Counted from the stretch's first letter, positions 43,700 through 53,653 are shown. The stretch: 57,560 nucleotides of DNA from an uncultured Acidimicrobiales bacterium (GCA_938009905.1 CALLGK010000103.1:1-57560), one strand, 5' to 3'. The notes: generated from the sequence alone by a model not told the origin. Made by a program: numbers and translations.

Positions 43700-44428
43700 A
43701 TGCCTCACCCGCTGCTCGACGTGACCAAGGCCCCCAAGGTGCCGAGCCGTCCTGTGTCATGGGGGCTTGGCGATTCGGCGCTCTGGCTTGTGGCCGCCCA
43801 GATCGGTGCGGCGACGTGGTTCGCGGCCATCGTGGCTCTGTGGTTTGGCGGCGAGCGGCCAGATCCCATCCCGATCGGGGCCTTGTTTGGCGGTCAGCTC
43901 GGGCTTGTTCTCGCCTACGGCGTCGGCCCGACAATCACCTCAAAGATCCGGGGCGCAGGCCTGCGCGAGGACTACGGCGCTGTCCTTGGGCCCCGAGATA
44001 TCGCCGGAGGCCTTCTTGGAGGAGTGGCGACCCAACTGCTGCTGATTCCGGCCCTCTATCTGGTGATCTTGCGGTTTGTCGATGCGGATCCGGGCGACGC
44101 GGCGGAAGAGCTCGTGAGCCGGGCCAACACGGCGTTCCTGAAATTCGTGCTGTTCGTGATGGTTGTGGTCGTAGCTCCGGCCATCGAAGAGCTGTTCTAC
44201 CGGGGGCTGTTGCTCCGGTCGCTGCAACGACACGTCGGACCATGGCTGGCCATCGTGCTGAGCGCCGGGCTGTTTGCCATCGTGCACTTTCAGCTGATTC
44301 AGCTGCCTGGGCTATTCCTTTTCGGCCTCATTGCCGGCTTTCTTGCCGTACGTACCGGCCGGCTTGGGCTGGCCTGGATGTTCCATGTCGGTTTCAACTT
44401 CACCACCTTCCTGCTGCTGATTCTGTAG
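43700..44428 (+). CDS. CPBP family intramembrane metalloprotease
   Basis: A 242-residue membrane protein with about six hydrophobic segments. The CPBP (CAAX protease/bacteriocin-processing) motifs are EELFYRGLLLRSLQRH (EExxxR) and AIVHFQLIQLPGLFLFGLIAG (the HxxxB region). The enzyme could cleave within the membrane; the substrate is unknown. It is divergent from ftsH, another membrane protease. The 217-bp gap after it contains no gene I can support. Confidence 0.82.
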   Translation: MPHPLLDVTKAPKVPSRPVSWGLGDSALWLVAAQIGAATWFAAIVALWFGGERPDPIPIGALFGGQLGLVLAYGVGPTITSKIRGAGLREDYGAVLGPRDIAGGLLGGVATQLLLIPALYLVILRFVDADPGDAAEELVSRANTAFLKFVLFVMVVVVAPAIEELFYRGLLLRSLQRHVGPWLAIVLSAGLFAIVHFQLIQLPGLFLFGLIAGFLAVRTGRLGLAWMFHVGFNFTTFLLLIL

Positions 44429-44645
44429 CCCGCGCCCCGGCCAGATCACCTTGTGATCGCCTCCTTGGCGGCCCTGAGTCGTTTGGATCAACTCCGTTCG
44501 TGATGCTCAGTCACTGAATGTGATCGCCGATGGAGACGCATCAAGAAGCCGGGACCGGCGGCCTCACGGGCGATTGAGGCCGTCGGAAACGGTGTTCTGG
44601 TTTGAAGACGGAGCCACTCGGGCATCCAGGGTGAAAGGGCTAACC

Positions 44646-44843
44646 ATGGGACACGTCAAGGCAGAGACCTGCGAAAAGTGCACGACTGAACTCGTGACCA
44701 TCACGATTCACGTGGATGGCAACGACCTCGAGATGCACTCGTGCACCACGTGCGACACCCGAAGCTGGAGCCATGCCGGTGAGCCTGTCGATCTTGCCTT
44801 TGCGTTGTCCGAGGTCGGACAGCACGCAGGTCGCCAGCGCTAG
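44646..44843 (+). CDS. Small zinc-ribbon-like protein
   Basis: A 65-residue protein with two CxxC pairs spaced like a zinc ribbon: CEKCTTELV... and CTTCDTRSW. It is a common actinobacterial short protein, function unknown. AAAGGG 6-10 nt before ATG 44646 supports the start. The next gene begins 75 bp downstream on the same strand. Confidence 0.6.
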   Translation: MGHVKAETCEKCTTELVTITIHVDGNDLEMHSCTTCDTRSWSHAGEPVDLAFALSEVGQHAGRQR

Positions 44844-44918
44844 AACCCGCACTCGAGATCCCAAGAACGGACTAGCTGCCGCCGATTGGGTCTCTCGGAG
44901 TGGCACCATGAGCAGGTC

Positions 44919-47855
44919 ATGTTGACCGACGGCACCCCTGGGCGTCCCCGCGCCGATCGAGCAGATGAGGTCACTCGTCAGCTCGACACTGTCGCGTCCG
45001 GAGACGATGCTGCGCCGGCCGACACCGATGTGCTGCCAGCAGTCGACGACCTAACGGGTGAAGCCAAGGCCTACACCGACCTTGAGACTGAGGACGAAGA
45101 CCTCCAGGTTGACCACGACGTCGAAGAGGCGGCGCCGCGGCGAAGGTCACTCGAAGACCGGTTTGTCGAAGGTGTCCTCTGGGTCACCGGAAGCACCAAG
45201 GCGCACGCCAACGGCCTAAGCCCAGTCCAGCGCACCCAAACCCTGCTTGGCCTTGCGGTCGCTGCGATTGCCTCGATCTTTGTTTTTGTGCAGATGCGCC
45301 CTGATCTGCTGTTTCTCGACACCACGCCAACGGGCGGCGACATGGGCGCTCACGTGTGGGGCCCCGCCTACATGCGAGACAACCTGCTCGCGAACGGTCG
45401 ACTTACCGGATGGACACCCGATTGGTACGCCGGCTTCCCCGCCTATCAGTACTACATGGTGATCCCGGCCCTCGCCGTGATTGCGCTCAACGCTGGCATC
45501 CACCCGATCATTGGCATCCCGCTCGGCCTCGCCGTGATTGGCTTCTCGATCGGTGCGGCTCGCAGCTTCCCGGCCTTCAAGGCCGCCATCATCTCAGCTG
45601 GTGTCCTCGGCGCCGTGCTGTTGGTCGGTACGCCGTACGGCATCGCCTTCAAGCTGGTCACGGTGCTCGGCCTCGTCACCTTCCCCCTTGCGGCGTGGGC
45701 GATGGGTCGCATGATGCGAGCCCCCGAACCGGTGCCGGCCTTCTTGGCCCTCGCCGCAGTGCTGTTTGTGTTCGACACGAACTTCTCGATCTACGGCGGC
45801 AACATCGCCTCGACGTTGGCCGGTGAGTTCGCCTTCTCCATCTCGCTAACGCTCACGTTTCTTGCCATCGGTGTGACCGCACGGGGTATGGACGGCAACA
45901 ACTGGCGGGCCTCGTCAGCTGCGGTCATCGCCCTCGTTGCCCTGTGCCACATCATCCCGCTGTTCTTTGCCATCGCAGCGCTGTGTCTGCTCGTGCTGCT
46001 CGACGAGAAGCTGCCCCGGTCGTGGGCTCTCGCCGCCGGCATCACCTTTGCTTTGGCCCCGCTGACGCTGGCAGACGGCACCGGCACCCTCGTCCGGGTG
46101 GCCGCCGCTGGCGCCTTTGTTGTGGTGGTTGCGGCGATCATGATCGCCGAGCCTCGGGTGTGGGCTCGGGCCAAGTGGCTGCTGGTGACGGGTCCGATCG
46201 CCGCCCTGCTCTCTGCGTTCTGGCTGGTGCCCTTCTACCTGCGGTCTGACTTCTTCAACGACATGGGCTGGGAGCGCCTCAACGAGGTGCAAGATGCCCT
46301 GTTCACCACGCCAATGCAGGTGGCGCTCCCCGTCGCCGGCATCGGTGCGGTGATGTCGTTTGCGCTACGCGAGCGAACCGGAATGCTCTTCTCGATCCTC
46401 GCCTTGTCGTTCGCAGCTGCGATTGCAAACATGCCGCACGGCAAGCTCTGGAACGCCCGCCTGCTTCCGTTCTACTACCTCTCGGTCTACGTCTTGGCTG
46501 CGATCGCCTTGGCCCTTGTCGCCCGGTTCATCGCCGCCACCGTGTCAGAGCGGCTCGATGCACCGAGTCCGGCAACGATGGCCGCGGCCTGTGTTGTCGG
46601 CCTGCTGGCCACGCTCACCGCCGTTGGTCTGCCGCTGCGAGTCCTGCCCGGCGCCGATCGAAGCGATGGCGGCTACACCTGGTTTGGCATCGAGTCGAAC
46701 GCCCGCAGTTTCGTGCCCAGTTGGGTGTCGTGGAACTACTCGGGCTACGAGCGCACCAACGCCTACCGGGAGTACCGGGGCGTCGTCAGCGCCATGACCG
46801 ACGTCGGCAACGAGGTCGGCTGTGGTCGGGCGATGTGGGAGTACAACCGAGAGATCGACAGCTACGGCACGCCGATGGCGCTCATGCTGTTGCCGCACTG
46901 GACCGACGGCTGCATCGGCTCGATGGAAGGCCTCTACTTCGAGTCGTCTGCCTCGACGCCATTCCACTTCCTCAACCAGTCGACGCTCTCTGAAGAACCG
47001 TCGAGAGCCCAGCGTCAGCTGCCGTATCTCGGGTTCAACATGGACATCGGCGTTGCGCAGCTTCAAACCGTCGGCGTGCGCTACTACATGGCCCAAACCG
47101 ACACCGCCATCGAGGCCGCCCTCGAGCACCCTGATCTTCGACAGGTGGCGGTCGCCGAGCCGTTCACCATCTTTGAGGTGGCCGACAGCGATCTGGTGGT
47201 TGGGCTCGATACCGAACCCATCGTGGCTGAGGGGCTTACCGAAGAACAAGCAGGCGAGCTGGCGAGCCGCTTTGAGTCCGGTTGGATCAGCCAGGCGCTC
47301 ACCTTTTACAACAACCCGGAGGGCTACGCCGCCCTGCCAGCTGAAGACGGGCCAGCCGCGTGGCCTCGGGTATCGACGCAGCTCACCACCGATGGCACGC
47401 CGATCGACCCGGTCACGGTGAGCGACGTCGTGATCGAAAACGATCGGGTGTCGTTCAGCGTCGACGAGATCGGCAAACCGGTCTACGTGAAGATCTCGTA
47501 CTTCCCCAACTGGAAGGCGACCGGTGCCGACGGACCGTACCGAGCTGGTCCAAACCTGATGGTGGTCATCCCCACCGACAACAACGTTGAGCTCAACTAC
47601 GGCTACACGGGGCCCGACTATCTGGGCTACGCCCTCACGTTCGCAGCCCTGCTATCGCTCATCGGTCTTGCGCTTGCTGACTGGCGACGTCGAACCCTCG
47701 CGGCCAGTGGCGGCCCCCACGTCGCGGACGACGATGCTGCTGCTTACAACGAGGTTATAGCCGCCGACGAAGATCACATGGTCGAAGTCGGTGTCGGTGC
47801 GAACGATCCAACCGATGTTGAAACCTTGGCCCAGGTCAAGGATCAGGAGCTGTGA
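44919..47855 (+). CDS. Large membrane protein, PTPS-related/GT-C-like family
   Basis: A 978-residue polytopic protein. An acidic N-terminal tail (about 1-85) is followed by ~12 hydrophobic segments from residue 95 to 570, a 300-residue extracytoplasmic region and a final membrane helix (LGYALTFAALLSLIGLALADW). DTTPTGGDMGAHVWGPAYMRDNLL...WTPDWYAGFPAYQYYMV is the conserved stretch of the membrane proteins annotated as 6-pyruvoyl-tetrahydropterin synthase related. The acidic-aromatic loop recalls GT-C glycosyltransferases that use lipid-linked sugars. ATG 44919 is my choice. It is translationally coupled (GTGA) to the GtrA-GT2 fusion, a supplier of polyprenyl-linked sugar. Confidence 0.6.
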   Translation: MLTDGTPGRPRADRADEVTRQLDTVASGDDAAPADTDVLPAVDDLTGEAKAYTDLETEDEDLQVDHDVEEAAPRRRSLEDRFVEGVLWVTGSTKAHANGLSPVQRTQTLLGLAVAAIASIFVFVQMRPDLLFLDTTPTGGDMGAHVWGPAYMRDNLLANGRLTGWTPDWYAGFPAYQYYMVIPALAVIALNAGIHPIIGIPLGLAVIGFSIGAARSFPAFKAAIISAGVLGAVLLVGTPYGIAFKLVTVLGLVTFPLAAWAMGRMMRAPEPVPAFLALAAVLFVFDTNFSIYGGNIASTLAGEFAFSISLTLTFLAIGVTARGMDGNNWRASSAAVIALVALCHIIPLFFAIAALCLLVLLDEKLPRSWALAAGITFALAPLTLADGTGTLVRVAAAGAFVVVVAAIMIAEPRVWARAKWLLVTGPIAALLSAFWLVPFYLRSDFFNDMGWERLNEVQDALFTTPMQVALPVAGIGAVMSFALRERTGMLFSILALSFAAAIANMPHGKLWNARLLPFYYLSVYVLAAIALALVARFIAATVSERLDAPSPATMAAACVVGLLATLTAVGLPLRVLPGADRSDGGYTWFGIESNARSFVPSWVSWNYSGYERTNAYREYRGVVSAMTDVGNEVGCGRAMWEYNREIDSYGTPMALMLLPHWTDGCIGSMEGLYFESSASTPFHFLNQSTLSEEPSRAQRQLPYLGFNMDIGVAQLQTVGVRYYMAQTDTAIEAALEHPDLRQVAVAEPFTIFEVADSDLVVGLDTEPIVAEGLTEEQAGELASRFESGWISQALTFYNNPEGYAALPAEDGPAAWPRVSTQLTTDGTPIDPVTVSDVVIENDRVSFSVDEIGKPVYVKISYFPNWKATGADGPYRAGPNLMVVIPTDNNVELNYGYTGPDYLGYALTFAALLSLIGLALADWRRRTLAASGGPHVADDDAAAYNEVIAADEDHMVEVGVGANDPTDVETLAQVKDQEL

Positions 47856-49114
47856 GAAGCAGACTCCGTCTGTTTGCGCTGGTTGGCCTCCTCGCCACCG
47901 CCATCGATCTCGGGCTGTTTGTTGTGCTCGTCGATCGCTTTCGCGACGGCGCCTCGGTCACGACGCTGAGCGCACCTCGGCTTGCGCTAGCGAACCTGAT
48001 TGCCCTCGTCGCCGCCGCCATTGCGTCCTACGGCCTTAACCGGCTCATCACCTTTCGAGGAAACCCCGATGCCCGCTGGGTCCGCAGCCCGGCATCGTTC
48101 GCGGCAACCGCCATCATCGGCGGAGCGATCGACATCTGCGTCACGGTGGTGCTCGTCGCCGTCGGCCTTGATGCGTTTGGTGGTCGCGGAACCGTCGCCA
48201 AAGTTATTGGCGTTGGCCTCGCAATGATCGTGCGCTGGATTGCGTATCGCTGGGTCTTGTTCACCGAGGTCAGGCGAGATCTCGGACTGCGACGAGCCAG
48301 GGTTGATCCGCCAGGCGATGCTCGACTCACTGTTGTGGTGCCGGCCTACAAGGCCGTTGGCGAAATCGGCGACACCGTCAGATCGCTACGAGAAACACTC
48401 GAACCGATTGTTGGTAGCGACGAGCTCGAAGTGCTTGTTGTCGACGATGGCAGCGGCGACGAGACGGGGGCGGAAGCCCTTGAGGCCGGCGCCCGGCTCG
48501 TGACCCAGCCGCAAAACCGAGGCAAGGGTGCCGCCGTTCGAACCGGCGTGCTGGCAGCTCGCGGTCGATCCATCGTGTTCACAGACGCCGACCTGTCCTA
48601 TGAACCAGCCCACGTCGTGACGATGCTCGAAGAGATCGAAGACGGCTGGGACGTCGTGGTTGGCAGCCGCCGACACGAAGAAACAACCACCTTGGTCAAG
48701 GCCCGCGCCATCCGCGAGCTCGGTGGCCGCATGATCAACTGGCTTACCCACCTCGTGTTGCTTGGCCACTTTCGCGACACCCAATGTGGCATCAAAGGGT
48801 TCCGCAGCGACATCGGGAAGGTCATCTTCGAACGCACCACGATCGACGGATTCGCCTTCGACGTCGAGATCTATCTCATTGCCGAGCAAGACCACATGTC
48901 GCTCAAGGAAATTCCTGTCTCGGTCGAGAATCGCCAGGTGTCATCTGTCCGAATCGTGGCCGACACCGCCCTGCTCTTTCGTGATCTCGTTCGCATCCGC
49001 CGTATGGCTGGGTGGGGTCGCTATCGCCCGAGCCCTGATCAGCTCGTCGTGATCCGCGGGCTCGATGACATCGGAATCGAAGCTGAACAACGGGCTCGTC
49101 ACCGGCCTGTGTAG
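47852..49114 (+). CDS. GtrA-like flippase fused to dolichyl-phosphate-sugar synthase-type GT2
   Basis: A 420-residue fusion. Residues 1-145 form a GtrA-like domain with four membrane segments and the RLITFR motif. Residues 157-400 are a GT2 domain of the ALG5/DPM1 type: LTVVVPAYKAVGEIGDTV, LVVDDGSGDETG, QNRGKGAAVRTGV, VFTDADLSY and FRDTQCGIKGFR. It would make a polyprenyl-phosphate sugar in the cytoplasm and the GtrA part would move it across the membrane. Translation is coupled to the upstream membrane protein (GTGA). The GC-rich sequence and codon use are normal for the window. Confidence 0.85.
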   Translation: MRSRLRLFALVGLLATAIDLGLFVVLVDRFRDGASVTTLSAPRLALANLIALVAAAIASYGLNRLITFRGNPDARWVRSPASFAATAIIGGAIDICVTVVLVAVGLDAFGGRGTVAKVIGVGLAMIVRWIAYRWVLFTEVRRDLGLRRARVDPPGDARLTVVVPAYKAVGEIGDTVRSLRETLEPIVGSDELEVLVVDDGSGDETGAEALEAGARLVTQPQNRGKGAAVRTGVLAARGRSIVFTDADLSYEPAHVVTMLEEIEDGWDVVVGSRRHEETTTLVKARAIRELGGRMINWLTHLVLLGHFRDTQCGIKGFRSDIGKVIFERTTIDGFAFDVEIYLIAEQDHMSLKEIPVSVENRQVSSVRIVADTALLFRDLVRIRRMAGWGRYRPSPDQLVVIRGLDDIGIEAEQRARHRPV

Positions 49115-49183
49115 GCCAGCGAACTCGCCTGAAACCTGATGCTTGCCAGCATCTTCTCCCCCTAAAGCAAAACCCCAGAGAGG

Positions 49184-49189
49184 TAGTCT
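49184..49189 (+). promoter_or_regulatory. Leaderless -10 element of manB
   Basis: TAGTCT, 7 nt, ATG 49197. It indicates that manB-manA and the next membrane gene can be expressed apart from the upstream pair. Confidence 0.45.
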
Positions 49190-49196
49190 GTCGCTG

Positions 49197-50579
49197 ATGA
49201 AAGATCTCGACGCCATCGTCAAGGCCTATGACATTCGGGGCCTGTACCCCGAACAACTAGACGCATCGACCTGTGAGGCCCTCGGTGTCGGTTTCGGGGC
49301 CTACATCCGAGGTGCAGAGCCCGACACCACCAGTGTTGCGATCGCTCGCGACATGCGGCCGTCGGGGCCAGAACTCGTCGCGGCCTTCGCGGCCGGTGTG
49401 ATGAGCCAGGGCCTCAACGTGCTCGACATCGGTATGGGCTCAACCGACATGATCTACTTCGCCTCAGGCTCACTCGATGTGCCAGGAGCGATGTTTACCG
49501 CCTCGCACAACCCTGCGGGCTACAACGGCATCAAGCTGTGCCGCAGTGGCGCTGCGCCCATTGGCGAAGACTCCGGGTTGGCAGACATCAAGCGTGTCGC
49601 CACCGAGTGGTCGCAAGGCTCCGTTGCTAACGCCGACACGCCTGGCACGTTGACCAACGTTCCTGAGAGCGGCCCAGACAGCATGCTCGAGAAGTTCGCC
49701 GTGCATGTGCGCAACTTCGTTGACGTGTCTGCGCTGCGCCCGCTCAAGGTGGTGGCCGACACGGCCAACGGCATGGGTGGCCTCGTTGTGCCCAAGATCT
49801 TCGAGGGTCTGCCGTTCGACCTCGAGGTCATGTACCCCGAGCTCGATGGCACGTTCCCCAATCACGAGGCCAACCCCATCCAGCCCGAGAACCTTGTTGA
49901 CCTTCAGGCTCGCGTGCTCGAGGTTGGCGCCGACATCGGTCTTGCCTTTGACGGCGACGCCGACCGTGTGTTCCTCGTCGACGAGCGAGCCGAGCCCGTG
50001 TCCGGTTCGCTCACCACCGCGCTGCTGGCGAAAGCCACGCTCGAGAAGGACCCGGGCGCCACGATCATCTACAACCTGATTTGTTCGAAGGTCGTGCCCG
50101 AGGTTGTCGCCGAAGGTGGCGGACAGAGCATTCGCTCACGCGTCGGTCACTCGTTCATCAAGCAGATCATGGCGGAAACGGGCGCTGCGTTTGGCGGCGA
50201 GCACTCCGCTCACTACTACTTCCGAGACAACTGGCGAGCCGACTCGGGCATCATTGCCTCGATGCTGATCTTGGCCGAGCTGTCGGCAGCCGGTGGCACG
50301 CTCTCTGAGCTGTTGGCTCCGCTCGATCGCTATGCGGCGTCTGGCGAAATCAATACCCGTGTCGACGACGCACAAGCTGTGATCGAAAAGGTGGCGACGC
50401 ACTTTGCTGACTTCGAGGTCGATCGCCTCGACGGGCTCACCGTCGACGCAGGGGAGTGGTGGTTCAACCTTCGGGCATCCAATACCGAGCCACTGCTGCG
50501 TCTCAACCTTGAAGCTCCCGATGCCGACGCCGTTGCTGCCCGAGTGGCAGAAGTTCAAGCCGTGATGACGGGCGATTGA
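49197..50579 (+). CDS. manB: Phosphomannomutase/phosphoglucomutase
   Basis: A 460-residue alpha-D-phosphohexomutase. It interconverts mannose-6-phosphate and mannose-1-phosphate and probably the glucose pair. The active-site phosphoserine is S103 in FTASHNPAGYNGIKL; metal ligands lie in LAFDGDADRVFLVDE; the sugar loop is GGEHSAHYYF and the phosphate-binding end is WWFNLRASNTEPLLRLNLEA. The start is ATG 49197. It lies 6 bp upstream of manA, and its product feeds ManC at 13087. Confidence 0.92.
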   Translation: MKDLDAIVKAYDIRGLYPEQLDASTCEALGVGFGAYIRGAEPDTTSVAIARDMRPSGPELVAAFAAGVMSQGLNVLDIGMGSTDMIYFASGSLDVPGAMFTASHNPAGYNGIKLCRSGAAPIGEDSGLADIKRVATEWSQGSVANADTPGTLTNVPESGPDSMLEKFAVHVRNFVDVSALRPLKVVADTANGMGGLVVPKIFEGLPFDLEVMYPELDGTFPNHEANPIQPENLVDLQARVLEVGADIGLAFDGDADRVFLVDERAEPVSGSLTTALLAKATLEKDPGATIIYNLICSKVVPEVVAEGGGQSIRSRVGHSFIKQIMAETGAAFGGEHSAHYYFRDNWRADSGIIASMLILAELSAAGGTLSELLAPLDRYAASGEINTRVDDAQAVIEKVATHFADFEVDRLDGLTVDAGEWWFNLRASNTEPLLRLNLEAPDADAVAARVAEVQAVMTGD

Positions 50580-50585
50580 TCAACA

Positions 50586-51788
50586 ATGGAGCGTCTTGAG
50601 GGTCGTGTGCAGCCCTATCCATGGGGCGACACGACCACGCTCGCCAACTTGCTTGGCCGAGCACCAACCGGCGAGCCTCAAGCCGAGCTCTGGATGGGGG
50701 CTCATGACCGAGCCCCGAGCCGGGTCGTGTCTTCCGGGGAACGCGACGGCAACCAGACGCTTGCTGCGCTGATCGAATCCGACCCCGAACATCATCTGGG
50801 TGCCGACCTCGCGAATCGATACGGCCAACTGCCCTACCTGTTCAAGGTGCTGGCGATCGGTCAACACCTGAGCGTTCAGGTCCACCCGACCCTCGAACAG
50901 GCGAAGGTCGGGTTTGCCCGTGAGAACGACGCCGGCATCGACATTGCGGCGCCGCATCGTACGTATCGCGACGCCAACCACAAGCCAGAGCTCATCGTGG
51001 CGCTCACCCGGCTTGAGGCGCTCTGTGGGTTCCGCGATCTTGCACAAACCCGAGAGTTCATCTCTGAGCTCAACGCCGAGCGGTCGGATGTCGACGAGCT
51101 CGTTGAACTCGGTCGCCGCATCAACGGCGACGGCAGCCCCTCAAAGGTGCTGGCCGACACGGTCGGCTGGTTGCTCGGACTCGATGCTGAGGCCGCCCGT
51201 TCGCTTGTCGGCAGCCTCCGTCGATCGCTCGACCATGTGCAGACATCCGTCGAATTCGTCGGAGCCGCCAGCGCGATCATGCATCTGGCGGCAGCCGCGC
51301 CAGACGATCCGGGCGTCGCGGTCGGCCTGTTGTTGAACCACGTCGTGCTCGAACCGGGCGAAGGATTCTTCATGGCCGCCGGCAACCTTCACGCCTACAT
51401 CCACGGTGTTGGTGTTGAGCTGATGGCCAACTCAGACAATGTGGTGCGAGGTGGGCTGACGCCCAAACACGTCGCGATCCACGAGCTGATGCAGGTCTGC
51501 TCATTCGAACCAGAAGATGCACCGGTCCAAACGTGTGACAGTGCACTTCACACCTACCGCAGTCCGGTCGACGAGTTCGCCCTTACCCGTGTTGTGTTCG
51601 ATGGTGACCCGGTGCAGATCGACCGCGCTGGCCCTCGCATCGTGTTGATGACCGAAGGCTTCGCCACGCTCCAAACCGCGACCGACAGCGACCGAGTGGA
51701 ACGCGGTGCGATCAGCTTTGTGAGCGACGCCGATGGGCCACTCACCGTGACCGGACACGGCGTGGCCTGGATCGCCGGACCAGGGTGA
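50586..51788 (+). CDS. manA: Mannose-6-phosphate isomerase, class I
   Basis: A 400-residue zinc enzyme linking fructose-6-phosphate to mannose-6-phosphate. RVQPYPWGDTTTLANLLG opens the protein; GQHLSVQVHPTLEQAK gives zinc ligands Q and H; YRDANHKPELIVAL carries the Glu ligand; NLHAYIHGVGVELMANSDNVVRGGLTPKHV is the second class I signature with the catalytic region. The gene is 6 bp after manB and overlaps the next by GTGA. Confidence 0.92.
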   Translation: MERLEGRVQPYPWGDTTTLANLLGRAPTGEPQAELWMGAHDRAPSRVVSSGERDGNQTLAALIESDPEHHLGADLANRYGQLPYLFKVLAIGQHLSVQVHPTLEQAKVGFARENDAGIDIAAPHRTYRDANHKPELIVALTRLEALCGFRDLAQTREFISELNAERSDVDELVELGRRINGDGSPSKVLADTVGWLLGLDAEAARSLVGSLRRSLDHVQTSVEFVGAASAIMHLAAAAPDDPGVAVGLLLNHVVLEPGEGFFMAAGNLHAYIHGVGVELMANSDNVVRGGLTPKHVAIHELMQVCSFEPEDAPVQTCDSALHTYRSPVDEFALTRVVFDGDPVQIDRAGPRIVLMTEGFATLQTATDSDRVERGAISFVSDADGPLTVTGHGVAWIAGPG

Positions 51789-53647
51789 GTTCAACCAGGT
51801 TCCGCCTGGCGTGTGGCGCCGCGATCGGAGCGATCGCCGCGTTTGTCACCTACGGCGCCGACTTCCTCAGCGGTGACGCAGCAATCTGGCAATCGCTTGG
51901 CGGCGATGCGGGCATTGGCCTTGCTGGCTTTCGTGCGTTCCTCGCCGAGCCCTGGTCGTTCCCGCTGCTGCACGTCGATTCGCTCGATGCGCCAGACGGC
52001 ATCGTCATCGTGTTCACCGACAGTCTTTCGCTCTGGGCCCTGATCGCGAAGACGCTCCGATTCGTCGGGCTCAGCGCCGAGCAGTGGTTTGCGCTCTGGT
52101 ACCTCACGATCTTCAGCCTGCAGGGCTTGGCCGCAGTCGCTGCGGTTCGATCGTTTGGCGTGCGCTCGGCGCCCATTGAGATGAGCGTGGCCGCCATCGC
52201 AGTGTCTGCACCGATCATGATGCTGCGCACCTGGCACCCCGGGCTGGCGGCCCAGTTCACCTTGCTGCTGGCGTGGGCGGTCGTTGGATCGCTGCACGTT
52301 GGCGCGGCCGACGAACGCGCTTCGACGCGCCGCCGAACGTTGTTGTGGGCGACGGTGCTGGCCGTGGCCACGCTGCTCATCCATCCGTACCTCTTCGTTG
52401 GCGTGCTCGCCATCGTTGGTGGCGGGGCGCTTGGTCTCGTGGCCCGAGGCGAACTCTCGTTCACGCGATTCGGACTGTGGGCTGGTGGATCAGCGTTGCC
52501 CGTGTTGTTCGCCGGTTTCGTGACCGGACTGCTCGGCTCATCCGTTGATGCCGCCCCCGGCTACGGCCTGTATGGCACGTACGTGTTTGGCCCGGTGTGG
52601 CCCCAGTGGTCGAGATTGTGGCCCGGCAACGAGTGGATTCTGGAGGCCAACGGCTCATTCGAAGGCTTCAACTGGCTCGGCGCAGGCTGGCTACTGGTTG
52701 TGGTGGCAGCGGTCGCGCTGCAACCCAAGCGCCTGTGGGCGTTGGTTCGGCGGCATCAAGTCGTGAGCGCCGTCATGCTGATCTTGGCCCTGTACGCCGT
52801 TGGTCCTGTTGTCCGCCTGCGAGACGACAATCCGCACGACGTTCGCACGCCGCTTCGTTGGGTTGTCGGCAACCTCGATCTACATCGCTACATCTACGGC
52901 CTCGTTGGCCTTGCCGTTGCCGGGGCGATCGCGCTGTGGATCTGGCGCGGCCGAGAGCGGCTGCAGAACGGCTGGGCCAACGTTGGCGGCGCCGGTGTGC
53001 TCGGTGCCGTACTCGGCGTGTGGTCAATGGCCATGTTGGTGGCGCCCGGCGTGATCGATCGCATCACGGGACAGCTCCGTGTGTCTGGTCGGCTGCTGTG
53101 GCCGGTCACCTACGGAGCGCTTGTGATTGGGGCTGCGGTGCTGAGTCGTTGGTCGCCTCGCCGAATCGTGGTGCCCCTGTTGGCCGTGGCCGCGGTGCTG
53201 CAGATTGTTGATGTGCAGCAGTTTCGCGACCAAGCCCACGACGTGTTCCGGCCCAGCGACGAGCGGGTCGCCACCATGAATGCCATTACTGCGGTGATGT
53301 CTGAGCACGATCGAGTGCACCTCGAGCCCGACTTCTACTGCGCGGCAGAGTTCGCCCAGAACCCCGGGTTGCTTCGCTTCCAAGACGTTGTGGTGGCTGC
53401 GACTCGAGCCGAGGCGCCGGTCGACAACGTGTACGCGGCCCGACAAGAGCGGCTGGCATGTGATCCGACGCCGACCCCACAGCCGGGGTCAGATGTGGTG
53501 AACGCCTTCATCCTCCCTGAGGGGCAAGCGCAATACGTGGTGGCGCCTGAAGGTCAGGAGTGTCGGGTTGTCGACGTGTTGGTGATGTGCACGTCTCGCT
53601 GGGACGCCGTGCCAGCCGATGCGGCAGCAGTTTTCAGCTCGCGTTGA
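51785..53647 (+). CDS. Polytopic membrane protein, GT-C-like (unknown family)
   Basis: A 620-residue protein with about 10-11 predicted membrane segments from residue 7 to 470. A C-terminal extracytoplasmic part of ~150 residues follows. An acidic first loop (FLSGDAAIWQSLGGDAGIGLAGFRAFLAEPW) contains residues like those used by GT-C transferases to bind divalent metal and the lipid sugar. I know no exact family (DUF6311-like proteins look similar). It is coupled by GTGA to manA, in the mannose operon, so a mannose or deoxyhexose lipid donor is a fair guess. A 15-bp tandem duplication follows the stop. Confidence 0.65.
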   Translation: MSSTRFRLACGAAIGAIAAFVTYGADFLSGDAAIWQSLGGDAGIGLAGFRAFLAEPWSFPLLHVDSLDAPDGIVIVFTDSLSLWALIAKTLRFVGLSAEQWFALWYLTIFSLQGLAAVAAVRSFGVRSAPIEMSVAAIAVSAPIMMLRTWHPGLAAQFTLLLAWAVVGSLHVGAADERASTRRRTLLWATVLAVATLLIHPYLFVGVLAIVGGGALGLVARGELSFTRFGLWAGGSALPVLFAGFVTGLLGSSVDAAPGYGLYGTYVFGPVWPQWSRLWPGNEWILEANGSFEGFNWLGAGWLLVVVAAVALQPKRLWALVRRHQVVSAVMLILALYAVGPVVRLRDDNPHDVRTPLRWVVGNLDLHRYIYGLVGLAVAGAIALWIWRGRERLQNGWANVGGAGVLGAVLGVWSMAMLVAPGVIDRITGQLRVSGRLLWPVTYGALVIGAAVLSRWSPRRIVVPLLAVAAVLQIVDVQQFRDQAHDVFRPSDERVATMNAITAVMSEHDRVHLEPDFYCAAEFAQNPGLLRFQDVVVAATRAEAPVDNVYAARQERLACDPTPTPQPGSDVVNAFILPEGQAQYVVAPEGQECRVVDVLVMCTSRWDAVPADAAAVFSSR

Positions 53648-53653
53648 CGCCGC

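Noticed and set aside
44560-44610. Possible fourth copy of the hairpin repeat (GAGGCCGT and AAACGGTG are present).
   Set aside because: The right arm is missing and no stem forms; the shared bases are too few to claim a relic.
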